Positions 43,159-51,370 of a DNA stretch of 64,000 nt are shown piece after piece (position 1 is the stretch's first letter; each line of letters begins with the position of its first letter). The position numbers and the translations under genes were made by a program. The notes under the pieces were generated by a model. That model made no database searches. It was given only the letters and a program-made list of their open reading frames with translations, and was not told the origin of the DNA. The DNA is from Acetivibrio alkalicellulosi. Its GTDB lineage: Bacteria; Bacillota; Clostridia; Acetivibrionales; Acetivibrionaceae. The DNA is taken from the NCBI GenBank assembly GCA_008125075.1, contig VLTH01000002.1, forward strand, positions 2,156,777 through 2,220,776. Reading direction: 5' to 3'.

Positions 43159-45540
43159 TTATCTTAATTCTGCTCCAATGTTGGTCTTAAGGCCATTTAA
43201 AATCTTTGCCATGACTTTATTTACATCTTCATCAGTTAAAGTTTTGTCAGATGCTCTAAATGTTATGGAATAAGCTACACTCTTCATTCCTTCTGGAACT
43301 TGCTTACCCTTGTAGACATCAAAAAGCTTTATTTCTTCTAGAATTTTTCCACCTCTTTGTAATAATATATCTTCTATCTCTTTGACCATAATTTCGTCTT
43401 TTACCAACATGGCAATATCTCTTGTTACAGCAGGAAACTTAGGAAGAGATTTGTACTCTGCTTCCATTTTTGAAAACTCTATAAGTTTTTCAATTTCAAT
43501 GACACCTAAATATGTTCTTTCAGGGCATTCAAATTCATCTGTTACTTCAGGATGTATTTCTCCAATAATTCCTGCATATTTATCATTTATGTTTATGACA
43601 GCAGTTCTACCTGGGTGAAATGTAGGATTATCTTTTTGTGGTGAAAAGCTGTAATTTGTTATACCAAGCTTTAAGAGTAATTCCTCTACTACACCTTTAA
43701 GAGTATAAAAATCAACTTTTCCATACATCCCTAATGTTAATACAGGTTTTTCCACAGGAAGCTCTTTAATATCCTTTGGAAGATATACAAAAGAAGTCTC
43801 AAAAAGATTTACTTCCTCTATCCTCCTGTTATAATTTGTACTGATGACTTGAAGCATTTCTGGAATAGTTGTTGTTCTCATAATACTGAAATCTTCACCT
43901 AGTGGATTTTGAATGACAACCGTCTTACGAAGCTCACTATCTTCGGGTAGCCTTATTTTATCAAGCACCTTAGGACTTGTAAAAGAATAAGTATATACTT
44001 CTGAAAGGCCACATGAAATCATTGTATTTTTAATTATGTCTTCAATCTTTTGCTTATATGTCTTTTTACCCATAGATGACGCTTTTCCTGCTAAAAGTGT
44101 AGCCTCGATATTGTTATATCCATAGAATCTTGCCACCTCTTCAGCTAAGTCTGCCTCTCTCTCTAAGTCTTTCCTAAAGCTTGGAATTTTAACTGTAAAG
44201 TTATCAGCGTCAACATCAATCTCTAATGATTTAAAAATATCAATCATTTCCTCTGTTGACACTTGTGTTCCTAAAAGTTTATTTATATTATCAGTATTAA
44301 ATTTAAGTATTCTCTCTTCGTCTTTTTTTGCAAAGCAGTCAATTATACCTTTACACACAGTACCTGCATTAAGCTGTTCTACAAGTTGTACAGCCCTATC
44401 TAAAGCACTAACAACATTTTGAACATCCAAACCTTTTTCAAACCTGCCAGATGCTTCTGTCCTAAGCCCTAGTTTTTTTGCTGTAAGTCTTACTGATGTA
44501 CCATTAAAGTTGGCAGACTCAAACAATATGTTTTTAGTGTCTTCTCTAACCTCTGAATTTGCAGCTCCCATTACTCCTGCGACAGCAACTGCTCTTTTTT
44601 CATCAGCAATTACAAGCATTGAAGAATCTAGCTTTCTGTCTATATCATCTAAGGTTTTTATCCCTTCACCATCTAAAGCTCTTCTTACAATTATTTTCTC
44701 CCCTTCAATGTCTCTTAAATCAAATGCATGCATGGGCTGACCATATTCTAACATTACATAGTTTGTTATATCAACAATATTATTTATTGGTCTTACTCCC
44801 GCAGCCTTAAGTCTATCTCTCAACCATTTAGGAGATGTTTCAATTTTTACATCTTTTACAATTCTAGCTGCATACCTTGGACAAAGCTCAGGGTCTTTTA
44901 TTTCAACTGATGCATATTTTTGTGCCTCATCACCCTCTTCTTTAATACTTACAGTAGGTCTTATAAACTCTGTTTTAAGGGTTGCGGCAGCTTCCCTTGC
45001 AAGCCCAATAATACTTAGACAATCAGGTCTATTTGATGTAATTTCAAACTCTACAGTAGTATCATTAAGACCTAATACTTCTTTTATATCAAGACCTAAA
45101 GGATACTCCTTACCTAATATATATATCCCATCATCAGGAGCATCAGGATAATCTTCCTTTTCAAGTCCTAGCTCTTCAATAGAACACATCATTCCACTAG
45201 ATTCAATTCCTCTAAGCTTTCCCTTTGATATTTTTTTTCCTTGTGCAAGAGTTGCTCCAACTAAAGCAGCAGGTATAAAATCACCCACATTTATATTTTG
45301 TGCTCCTGTAACAATCTGAATTACTTCATTTCCAACGTCAACCTGACAAACTTGAAGTTTATCTGCGTCAGGATGCTTTTCTAAAGACAATATTTTGCCT
45401 ACAACTACTTTGGTTATTTCTTCTCCTTGTACCTCTATGCCCTCAACTTTAGAGCCTGACATAGTCATAGCATCAGAAAACTCTTTTGGTGAAACATTTA
45501 TATTAACATAGTCTTTAAGCCATTTAATAGGTGCTTTCAT
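43159..45540 (-). CDS. pheT: phenylalanine--tRNA ligase, beta subunit
   Basis: The beta subunit of the alpha2-beta2 phenylalanyl-tRNA synthetase; it binds tRNA-Phe and edits mis-charged Tyr. The 793 residues have MKAPIKWLKDYVNINVSPKE at the start, an N-terminal EMAP/OB-type tRNA-binding domain (VVGKILSLEKHPDADKLQVC), the B3/B4 editing domain (EFEITSNRPDCLSIIGLARE), B5 (about 395-470), the catalytic-like domain (EVYTYSFTSP) and an anticodon-binding FDX-ACB end (FPAVTRDIAMLV). ATG at 45540 has GAAAGGAG upstream; an in-frame start at 45558 is poorer. Operon pheS-pheT, 41 bp apart. Confidence 0.97.
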   Translation of the reverse strand: MKAPIKWLKDYVNINVSPKEFSDAMTMSGSKVEGIEVQGEEITKVVVGKILSLEKHPDADKLQVCQVDVGNEVIQIVTGAQNINVGDFIPAALVGATLAQGKKISKGKLRGIESSGMMCSIEELGLEKEDYPDAPDDGIYILGKEYPLGLDIKEVLGLNDTTVEFEITSNRPDCLSIIGLAREAAATLKTEFIRPTVSIKEEGDEAQKYASVEIKDPELCPRYAARIVKDVKIETSPKWLRDRLKAAGVRPINNIVDITNYVMLEYGQPMHAFDLRDIEGEKIIVRRALDGEGIKTLDDIDRKLDSSMLVIADEKRAVAVAGVMGAANSEVREDTKNILFESANFNGTSVRLTAKKLGLRTEASGRFEKGLDVQNVVSALDRAVQLVEQLNAGTVCKGIIDCFAKKDEERILKFNTDNINKLLGTQVSTEEMIDIFKSLEIDVDADNFTVKIPSFRKDLEREADLAEEVARFYGYNNIEATLLAGKASSMGKKTYKQKIEDIIKNTMISCGLSEVYTYSFTSPKVLDKIRLPEDSELRKTVVIQNPLGEDFSIMRTTTIPEMLQVISTNYNRRIEEVNLFETSFVYLPKDIKELPVEKPVLTLGMYGKVDFYTLKGVVEELLLKLGITNYSFSPQKDNPTFHPGRTAVININDKYAGIIGEIHPEVTDEFECPERTYLGVIEIEKLIEFSKMEAEYKSLPKFPAVTRDIAMLVKDEIMVKEIEDILLQRGGKILEEIKLFDVYKGKQVPEGMKSVAYSITFRASDKTLTDEDVNKVMAKILNGLKTNIGAELR

Positions 45541-45581
45541 AACAAATACTCCTTTCAAAAATATATTTCTTTATCTAATGT

Positions 45582-46601
45582 CTAAAACTGCTTTAAAAAC
45601 CTTACATCATTTTCATATAAAAGTCTTAAGTCATCAATATTAAATCTTCCCATAGCAGTTCTTTCAACTCCAAGACCAAAAGCAAAACCACTATATACAC
45701 TAGGGTCTATGCCGCATTTTTCCAACACTTTTGGATGAACCATTCCGGCACCTAATATTTCTATCCAGCCTTCACCCTTACACACTCTGCATCCAGAGCC
45801 CCCACATGTCCAGCAAGATACATCAACTTCAGCACTAGGTTCAGTAAATGGAAAATGATGAGGTCTTAGCCTTATATCTGTTTTTTCCCCAAACAAACTT
45901 TTTGCAAAGACTTTTAACGTACCAATTAAATCACCCATTGTAACACCTTTATCTACCACAAGTCCTTCTACCTGATGGAATATAGGTGAATGAGTTGCAT
46001 CAACTGCATCGGAACGGTAAACTCTACCTGGACAAATTATTTTTATAGGAGGTTTTTTATTTTCCATAACTCTTATTTGAACAGGTGACGTCTGTGTTCT
46101 AAGTATAATGTTTTCACTTATATAAAATGTATCCTGAACATCTTTTGCAGGATGGTTCTCTGGCATATTTAGAGCTTCAAAATTATAATAATCTTTTTCA
46201 ACCTCTGGCCCCTCTGCAATTTCATAACCCATTCCAATAAAAACTTCATTTATTTCATCTATAACATTGCTAAGTGGATGCTTTTTCCCCAGCATTTTTC
46301 TTTTACCAGGCATAGTTACATCAATAACTTCCTTTTCAAGCTTTAATCCTATTTCTTTTTTCATTAACTCCTTCTTAGCTTCCTCTAATTTGCCTTCGAT
46401 AAAACTCCTAACTTCATTGGCCAACTGTCCTATAACTGGTCTATCTTCTGCTGTTAAAGCACCCATGCCCCTTAGCACACTAGTAAGCTCACCTTTTTTA
46501 CCTAAAAACTTCACTCTAATATTTTCAAGTTCTGAAATACTACCAACAGTTGAAAGTTCTTCTTGTGCCTTAACCCTGATACCATTTAACTGTTCTTTCA
46601 T
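45582..46601 (-). CDS. pheS: phenylalanine--tRNA ligase, alpha subunit
   Basis: The catalytic alpha subunit that activates phenylalanine and charges tRNA-Phe. The 339 residues have an N-terminal coiled coil (about 1-85), then class II synthetase motifs: [20 protein letters not shown] (motif 1 region), [25 protein letters not shown] (motif 2, about 191-215), and [20 protein letters not shown] (motif 3, about 305-324). [13 protein letters not shown] cysteine insert near 257 could bind zinc. AGGAGGAG precedes the ATG. Expression is controlled by the upstream T-box. Confidence 0.97.
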   Translation of the reverse strand: MKEQLNGIRVKAQEELSTVGSISELENIRVKFLGKKGELTSVLRGMGALTAEDRPVIGQLANEVRSFIEGKLEEAKKELMKKEIGLKLEKEVIDVTMPGKRKMLGKKHPLSNVIDEINEVFIGMGYEIAEGPEVEKDYYNFEALNMPENHPAKDVQDTFYISENIILRTQTSPVQIRVMENKKPPIKIICPGRVYRSDAVDATHSPIFHQVEGLVVDKGVTMGDLIGTLKVFAKSLFGEKTDIRLRPHHFPFTEPSAEVDVSCWTCGGSGCRVCKGEGWIEILGAGMVHPKVLEKCGIDPSVYSGFAFGLGVERTAMGRFNIDDLRLLYENDVRFLKQF

Positions 46602-46632
46602 TCTTCTACTCCTCCTATCATAATATTTATAA

Positions 46633-46890
46633 TAAAAAAAACCTTTAATCCCATATGGGACGAAGGTTCTTCCGCGGTACCACCCAATTTTTTATATGAA
46701 TGACATATAAACTCTCAATACAAATAACGGTTGTGTCCGGCATCTCCTACTTATTATAAACTTTCAGGATGCAGCTCAAGAGTGAACTTCAATGATTTGA
46801 TAGGATAAAGATACTCTCAGCCCATGGTATCTTTTCTCTTTAATCTTCAAAACATTTACTCTCTCTGTCATTGCCTTTAAATAATAACTT
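46633..46890 (-). promoter_or_regulatory. T-box riboswitch of pheST (Phe)
   Basis: On the minus strand the leader begins GGCAATGACAGAGAGAGTAA (stem I start), contains GAAGTTCACTC with a TTC specifier triplet, the T-box core GGGTGGTACCGCGG (46672-46686), and the terminator pair AACCTT/AAGGTT with a T run (46633-46668). Uncharged tRNA-Phe would bind specifier and T-box and let the antiterminator form, so pheST is raised when phenylalanine is short. Phe specificity follows from TTC and the downstream genes. Confidence 0.9.
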
Positions 46891-46896
46891 CCATAA

Positions 46897-46925
46897 ATTA
46901 TAGCACAAATACTTTTCCTATACAA
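46897..46925 (-). promoter_or_regulatory. sigma-A promoter of the pheST T-box leader
   Basis: On the minus strand TTGTAT (46920-46925), a 17-bp spacer and TATAAT (46897-46902), just before the T-box stem I. The 46926-47127 gap upstream shows no gene. Confidence 0.75.
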
Positions 46926-47127
46926 GGGGGGCAGAATTGTTAAAATATTCCTAAATCCATTGATGAAGCTTTAAGAGCAAAACATTAGAGCAATTTATTT
47001 AATGATATAGAAAATATTATATTTACAAAAAAGCATCTTAAATATTTTAAATGTAGTGCACATTGCCTTTTTATATTATTTTATGCAATAATATAAACAT
47101 ATTGTTTCAAAAAGGACTAATGTTATA

Positions 47128-47559
47128 ATGAAAAAGCTAATCATTTTATTTTTTATAATTGTTATAATGTCAGCAAGTGTTTATGTACTGTTTTTTATGA
47201 CATTAAATAGAAAATTACCAAAAGAGCACCAAGTATATGGTGGTAAAATAGAAAATATGGCAACAAATGACATTGCCACTATTGATGCTGATGATGCAAG
47301 AAATTTTTTAGCAATAATACAGCAAAGAAATAGATTAGCAATAAATCCAGCATCATCTTTATACAATTTAATAACATTAACAGACAGTGAAGGAAACAAT
47401 TTGGTTGAAATATATGCCAAATACTATTATGATGATGAATTTTATACTAATAATACATTTCATATACGAATAAATAATTCTCAGTATATTGTTGACAAAG
47501 AGTTTTATTATTATCTGTATGATATAGCTAGAAAATATAATTATAATTTTGAACCATAA
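47128..47559 (+). CDS. 143-aa membrane-anchored hypothetical protein
   Basis: Not recognised. The N-terminal segment KKLIILFFIIVIMSASVYVLFFM is a signal anchor. The rest is extracytoplasmic and polar: a helix with DADDARNFLAIIQQRNRLAI (about 52-71) and a C-terminal part rich in Tyr and Asn (EIYAKYYYDDEFYTNNTFHIR ...). No cysteine. Weak AAGGAC-type site before the ATG. It is monocistronic, with a terminator-like hairpin 150 bp downstream. No function can be proposed. Confidence 0.65.
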   Translation: MKKLIILFFIIVIMSASVYVLFFMTLNRKLPKEHQVYGGKIENMATNDIATIDADDARNFLAIIQQRNRLAINPASSLYNLITLTDSEGNNLVEIYAKYYYDDEFYTNNTFHIRINNSQYIVDKEFYYYLYDIARKYNYNFEP

Positions 47560-47708
47560 CAATCGATTTACTTCTGTTTATGAGAAAAGTTTGTTTATTT
47601 ATTTCAACAATTAATGTTTTGGTTATATTTTTGTGTCCTAAAATTAAATACACCCTTCAAAAGTGTAACATAATTTTGTACTAGACCCTTTTTAGAACAG
47701 TGACAAAT

Positions 47709-47726
47709 AAGGGGTCTCCCCCTTTT
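47709..47726 (+). terminator. terminator-like hairpin
   Basis: AAGGGG with CCCCCTTTT around a short loop, 150 bp after the 143-aa gene. Same style as the terminator at 4124. Confidence 0.5.
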
Positions 47727-47779
47727 CATAATTTCTACACAAAAGTGTTTTTGTGTAATTCTACATTGTATAAAAAGCT

Positions 47780-47977
47780 CTAATCAAGAACTTTGAAGCT
47801 ACAGACTTTCGATAAATTTATATGCTCTATAACTCTATTCTTCTTTAACTCAACCCATCCATCCTTACAATCACTAACCACTCCCTTGGTGCCAAGCTTA
47901 AAAAATCTTGACCAGATTGATAGATATAAAACAACTCTGCTGCCGACATACTGTTTTAAGTAACTACTATTGTTCAT
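47780..47977 (-). CDS. 65-aa hypothetical protein, possible small beta barrel
   Basis: Starts MNNSSYLKQYVGSRVVLYLS and continues WSRFFKLGTKGVVSDCKDGW and VELKKNRVIEHINLSKVCSF. The alternating strands and the GVVSDCKDGWVEL turn suggest a KOW/LSM-like small barrel, perhaps related in style to 1206-1562. ATG at 47977 follows AAGGGCGG; 13 further in-frame codons upstream lack a ribosome site. No membrane span. Function unknown. It lies between a MITE-like repeat and a terminator-like hairpin. Confidence 0.6.
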   Translation of the reverse strand: MNNSSYLKQYVGSRVVLYLSIWSRFFKLGTKGVVSDCKDGWVELKKNRVIEHINLSKVCSFKVLD

Positions 47978-48042
47978 AATAATACCGCCCTTCAAAATAT
48001 ACTCAACTACTTCCACCTTTATTAATATAAAGATGAACCTTT

Positions 48043-48142
48043 AGGATTCAGAAAATATAACTTCTGCTATAATTTCACTTAAGGCACTATTTGCTTTAAA
48101 TAATCTACATTAAAAGTCTGAAGTAATATTTCATCTATCCTT
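48043..48142 (+). repeat. MITE-like intergenic repeat, short copy
   Basis: It begins AGGATTCAGAAAATATAACT and ends AGTAATATTTCATCTATCCT, so its ends are imperfect inverted repeats; a ATTAAAAGTCTGAAG remnant of the centre is present. It fills the gap before the 65-aa gene. Confidence 0.6.
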
Positions 48143-48241
48143 TAGCAGTCGCCAACAATAACCAAGCTGTATATATCTATTTTATCATTAAACAGGGGTA
48201 AAAATGAACTGGTTTTTAAACTATTTTTTTTAAAACCAAAA

Positions 48242-50533
48242 TCACTTTAGATAATCCTTAAATTTATCTGAATTCATATTAAAAATAAATTGTTTATATG
48301 CGTTTTTTTCTAGTAATGCATTTTTTAGACTTCTTTCCAGTATAAGAATATTTTTATCTTCATTTTCTTTACCCTTTAAAATAAATACTCTGCCAGGTTC
48401 ATCACCAAAAAAATAACTTATCATCCCTTTTGCCTTAAGGTATTTAAGACCTGCCCTTATTATACTATCTTCAACACAAAGTTTCATTGCCATGTCCTCT
48501 AAGTACCCTCTACCATCTTTATTAATTATAATATGTTTTATTACACCTAAAAAATTCATTATAAATCCTTTAAATGTATAGTCAGGTTGTACTGTAAAAT
48601 TCAAAATTACTCTTTTAGGATTGGCTAAAGCTACTATTTCTCTAAATACAAAAGTGTTTGTCGGTGGTGATAAAAATATAATACTTTCCGAGCTTTTTGT
48701 ACAAAATCTATTTACAGTGTTATTGATCGTACAGGCTGATTTAAGACCTTCATAGAAAATTTGAGCATCCTTATATTTAGTTAAAATAATGTTAATTGCA
48801 GAATTTCTTTCATCAATAATATTACCCTCAAATAGCTTTTTATTTCCCCCTTGACTTTCAATCATATATCCTAAAGTCAATTGAATTTGATTAATGCCTC
48901 TATAGGTATTTTGACTTACCTTATAGGTAATATCAAAAACTTTTCCCTCAAGTGAGTAACCGTCACCAAACCATTTAACTGCTGGAATTCTGTTATTATT
49001 ATCATCCTCTAAAACCATAATGTGATGATTTTTTTCTGTTTTCCTATCACTTACAACACTAATGCCAGACAAAAAAAACTCTGGAGCTCTAAAACCCTCT
49101 CCATAAGGCCCAGCAATTTGAAGCCTTTTAATTAAGTCCTCTGTTACATCTTCAAATCCCAGCTCCATATCCACTTTAGCTTCAATTATATTTTTTATAA
49201 AATATCTTTTTTCTGCAAGTATTTCAATTTCTCTGGTGAAATCTTGAAGGTTTTCTTTTTTCAGTGAAAGTCCTGCTGCTTGAGAATGTCCTCCAAACTT
49301 TAATAATTTTGAACTGCACTCTTTAATCAACTGATAAATGTTAATGTCTTCTGTTGACCTAGCAGACCCCACCACTGTAGTGCCATCCTCCTTTATTGAA
49401 AGCAATATGGTAGGTTTACCATATGTTTCACACACCTTTCCAGCTGCTATTCCAATTATTCCGTGGTGCCAAAATTCTCCATAAATAACAAGTACAGTCT
49501 TATTTTTTTTCCACGTCTCAACCATTTCAATTGCTTCATCAATTATCTTCTGCTGCACTCTCTTTCTTTCCATGTTGAGTAAGTCAATTTTTTCTGCCAT
49601 ATCCTTTGCAGCATCTTGATCTTTACATAGGAGAAGCTCAACTGGAAGTATTGCCGACTCCATTCTTCCAGCCGCATTTATCCTTGGTGCTATTTGAAAG
49701 GCAATATCCTCTTCATTACTAATGCTACCATTCTTTTGAACTATTTTAAAAAGTTCATTAAGTCCAGTCCTATTTGTATTTAATAAAACTGGTAAGGATT
49801 TTTTTAATAGATATCTGTTTTCCGCATTAAGACTTACAACATCTGCTATAAGGGATAATGCTAAAAGGTCTAAAAATTCATCCGCCTTATACTTAACAGC
49901 TTTTCTTTCTAAAAGGGCAAGGCATAGAAAATAAGCCATCCCACACCCTGAAATATTTCTTGCTCTGTGGCCTTCTTCTAAAAGTTTGGGATTTAAAATA
50001 ATATCTGCATTAGGAATTTCATCTGGTATGCTGTGGTGATCTGTCAAAATCACATCCATCCCCAGTTCCTTTGCCACATTTATTTCCTTTGTATTTGAAA
50101 TTCCACAGTCACATGTAATTATTAATCTCACGTCTTTTTTCCCAAGATCTCTTATTACATCTTCATTCATTCCATAACCTTCTGTAAAACGATCAGGAAC
50201 GTGATAAGTAACAGAAGATGTGAAAAATCTAAGACACTGTACTAAAGTAACAGTGCTTGTAACACCATCAACATCATAATCACCATAGATACATATCTTC
50301 TCATCATTATCAATAGCATAAACAAGCCTTTGTACAGCTTTGTCCATTCCTTTAAATTCGCCTGGACTTGTAGGAATGTAAAACTGATCATTTAGCATTT
50401 GTCTTACTATTTCAGGCTTTATATATCCTCGATTATAAAAAATCCTTGCAATAAGCTTGTCACCGCCACAAACTTTGAGCAAATCTTCTGGAATTTCTAT
50501 ATTTTCATTTAATACACTTACTCTTATATCCAC
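48242..50533 (-). CDS. recJ: single-stranded-DNA-specific exonuclease RecJ
   Basis: A 5'-3' ssDNA exonuclease of the DHH family, here 763 residues. DHH motifs are intact: IYGDYDVDGVTSTVTLVQCL (about 82-101), TCDCGISNTKE, LTDHHSIPDE (about 160-169), and SLIADVVSLNAENRYL. The DHHA1 domain has KFGGHSQAAGLSLKKEN (about 417-433), and an OB-fold follows (RIPAVKWFGDG). Roughly 190 further C-terminal residues (about 570-763; FRSTK-like region with VFREIVALANPKRVILNF) match the longer Firmicute RecJ form. The start is GTG at 50533. It ends an operon with a nuclease and two helicase-type proteins, 3 bp after the nuclease stop, which argues for a joint role in DNA end processing. Confidence 0.93.
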   Translation of the reverse strand: MDIRVSVLNENIEIPEDLLKVCGGDKLIARIFYNRGYIKPEIVRQMLNDQFYIPTSPGEFKGMDKAVQRLVYAIDNDEKICIYGDYDVDGVTSTVTLVQCLRFFTSSVTYHVPDRFTEGYGMNEDVIRDLGKKDVRLIITCDCGISNTKEINVAKELGMDVILTDHHSIPDEIPNADIILNPKLLEEGHRARNISGCGMAYFLCLALLERKAVKYKADEFLDLLALSLIADVVSLNAENRYLLKKSLPVLLNTNRTGLNELFKIVQKNGSISNEEDIAFQIAPRINAAGRMESAILPVELLLCKDQDAAKDMAEKIDLLNMERKRVQQKIIDEAIEMVETWKKNKTVLVIYGEFWHHGIIGIAAGKVCETYGKPTILLSIKEDGTTVVGSARSTEDINIYQLIKECSSKLLKFGGHSQAAGLSLKKENLQDFTREIEILAEKRYFIKNIIEAKVDMELGFEDVTEDLIKRLQIAGPYGEGFRAPEFFLSGISVVSDRKTEKNHHIMVLEDDNNNRIPAVKWFGDGYSLEGKVFDITYKVSQNTYRGINQIQLTLGYMIESQGGNKKLFEGNIIDERNSAINIILTKYKDAQIFYEGLKSACTINNTVNRFCTKSSESIIFLSPPTNTFVFREIVALANPKRVILNFTVQPDYTFKGFIMNFLGVIKHIIINKDGRGYLEDMAMKLCVEDSIIRAGLKYLKAKGMISYFFGDEPGRVFILKGKENEDKNILILERSLKNALLEKNAYKQFIFNMNSDKFKDYLK

Positions 50534-50536
50534 CTT

Positions 50537-51370
50537 TTAAGTCAACTCCTCAACATCATCCCAGTCTAGTTCTTCTAAAAAATCTTCATCTTCTTCCATA
50601 GCACTATAATTTATTCTCTCATTATTGCAAAACCAGTTAAATTCGCAGAACTTGCAGCTTTTTGCATACTGTGTTTTATCAAACTTTGAGTACTCATATT
50701 GTAAAATGCTTTCAATTCTTTCAAGAAGCTCTTTTTCAAAATTCATATGCATTTTCTCACTGTAGTTTATTTGAGCTAAAATTTTCGGGGGATCAGGCTG
50801 CCAGTAATGCATTTTAATATTTTCACATTGAATTTTTCTCCCAGTAAGAATTTCTGATTGTTCCTTTAATACAAAAAGATATACCATGGTTTGAAGACTT
50901 TTTTTAAGTCTAATACTTTGTAATTGGTGGTCTTTTTCCCTGTCTTTTTTATCTTTTACATGTGTCTTCCAGTCCCATACTAGAATGTTATCACCATCTA
51001 TTATAATTAGATCAAAATTAGCTTCAAGTCTTAAATTACCTTTAGACATTCTAAGCTTGTACTCAGGATAATACTTCTTTAACTCATCATTCTTAAAATT
51101 ATTAATAAGAGATGCCATCCATCTGTCTAATTCTTCAAAACCCTCAACATCCTGAGTAAGACCTGGGTCTATTCCCTGAAAATATCTATATGCCAGAAGA
51201 TGAAAGTTATTTCCCAGTTCAAGTCTCTTTTTTACCTCATCACCAAGATAATTCTCCCATTTTAAATTTTCCAGATATCTCTTTTTAAATTTGAGAGGAC
51301 ATTTTTCAAATGTTGATAGAGAATGCTGAGTAAATAAAAAATATTGTGCAAAACGCAAATCATTTATCAT
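50537..51370 (-). CDS. RecB-family PD-(D/E)XK nuclease with four-Cys (Fe-S type) motif
   Basis: A 277-residue nuclease related to the AddB C-terminal domain and Cas4. The first Cys lies in LSTFEKCPLKFKKRY (about residue 22), and three more in AKSCKFCEFNWFCNN (about 240-254), the split pattern of a [4Fe-4S] cluster. The catalytic core is visible: LEANFDLIIIDG (about 116), DNILVWDWKTH (D-x-K, about 128-138) and SLQTMVYLFVL (Q-x3-Y, about 158-169). It is thus a stand-alone version of the nuclease usually fused to AddB. The ATG abuts the stop of the helicase upstream, with GAGGAGG inside that gene, so translation is coupled. Confidence 0.85.
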   Translation of the reverse strand: MINDLRFAQYFLFTQHSLSTFEKCPLKFKKRYLENLKWENYLGDEVKKRLELGNNFHLLAYRYFQGIDPGLTQDVEGFEELDRWMASLINNFKNDELKKYYPEYKLRMSKGNLRLEANFDLIIIDGDNILVWDWKTHVKDKKDREKDHQLQSIRLKKSLQTMVYLFVLKEQSEILTGRKIQCENIKMHYWQPDPPKILAQINYSEKMHMNFEKELLERIESILQYEYSKFDKTQYAKSCKFCEFNWFCNNERINYSAMEEDEDFLEELDWDDVEELT

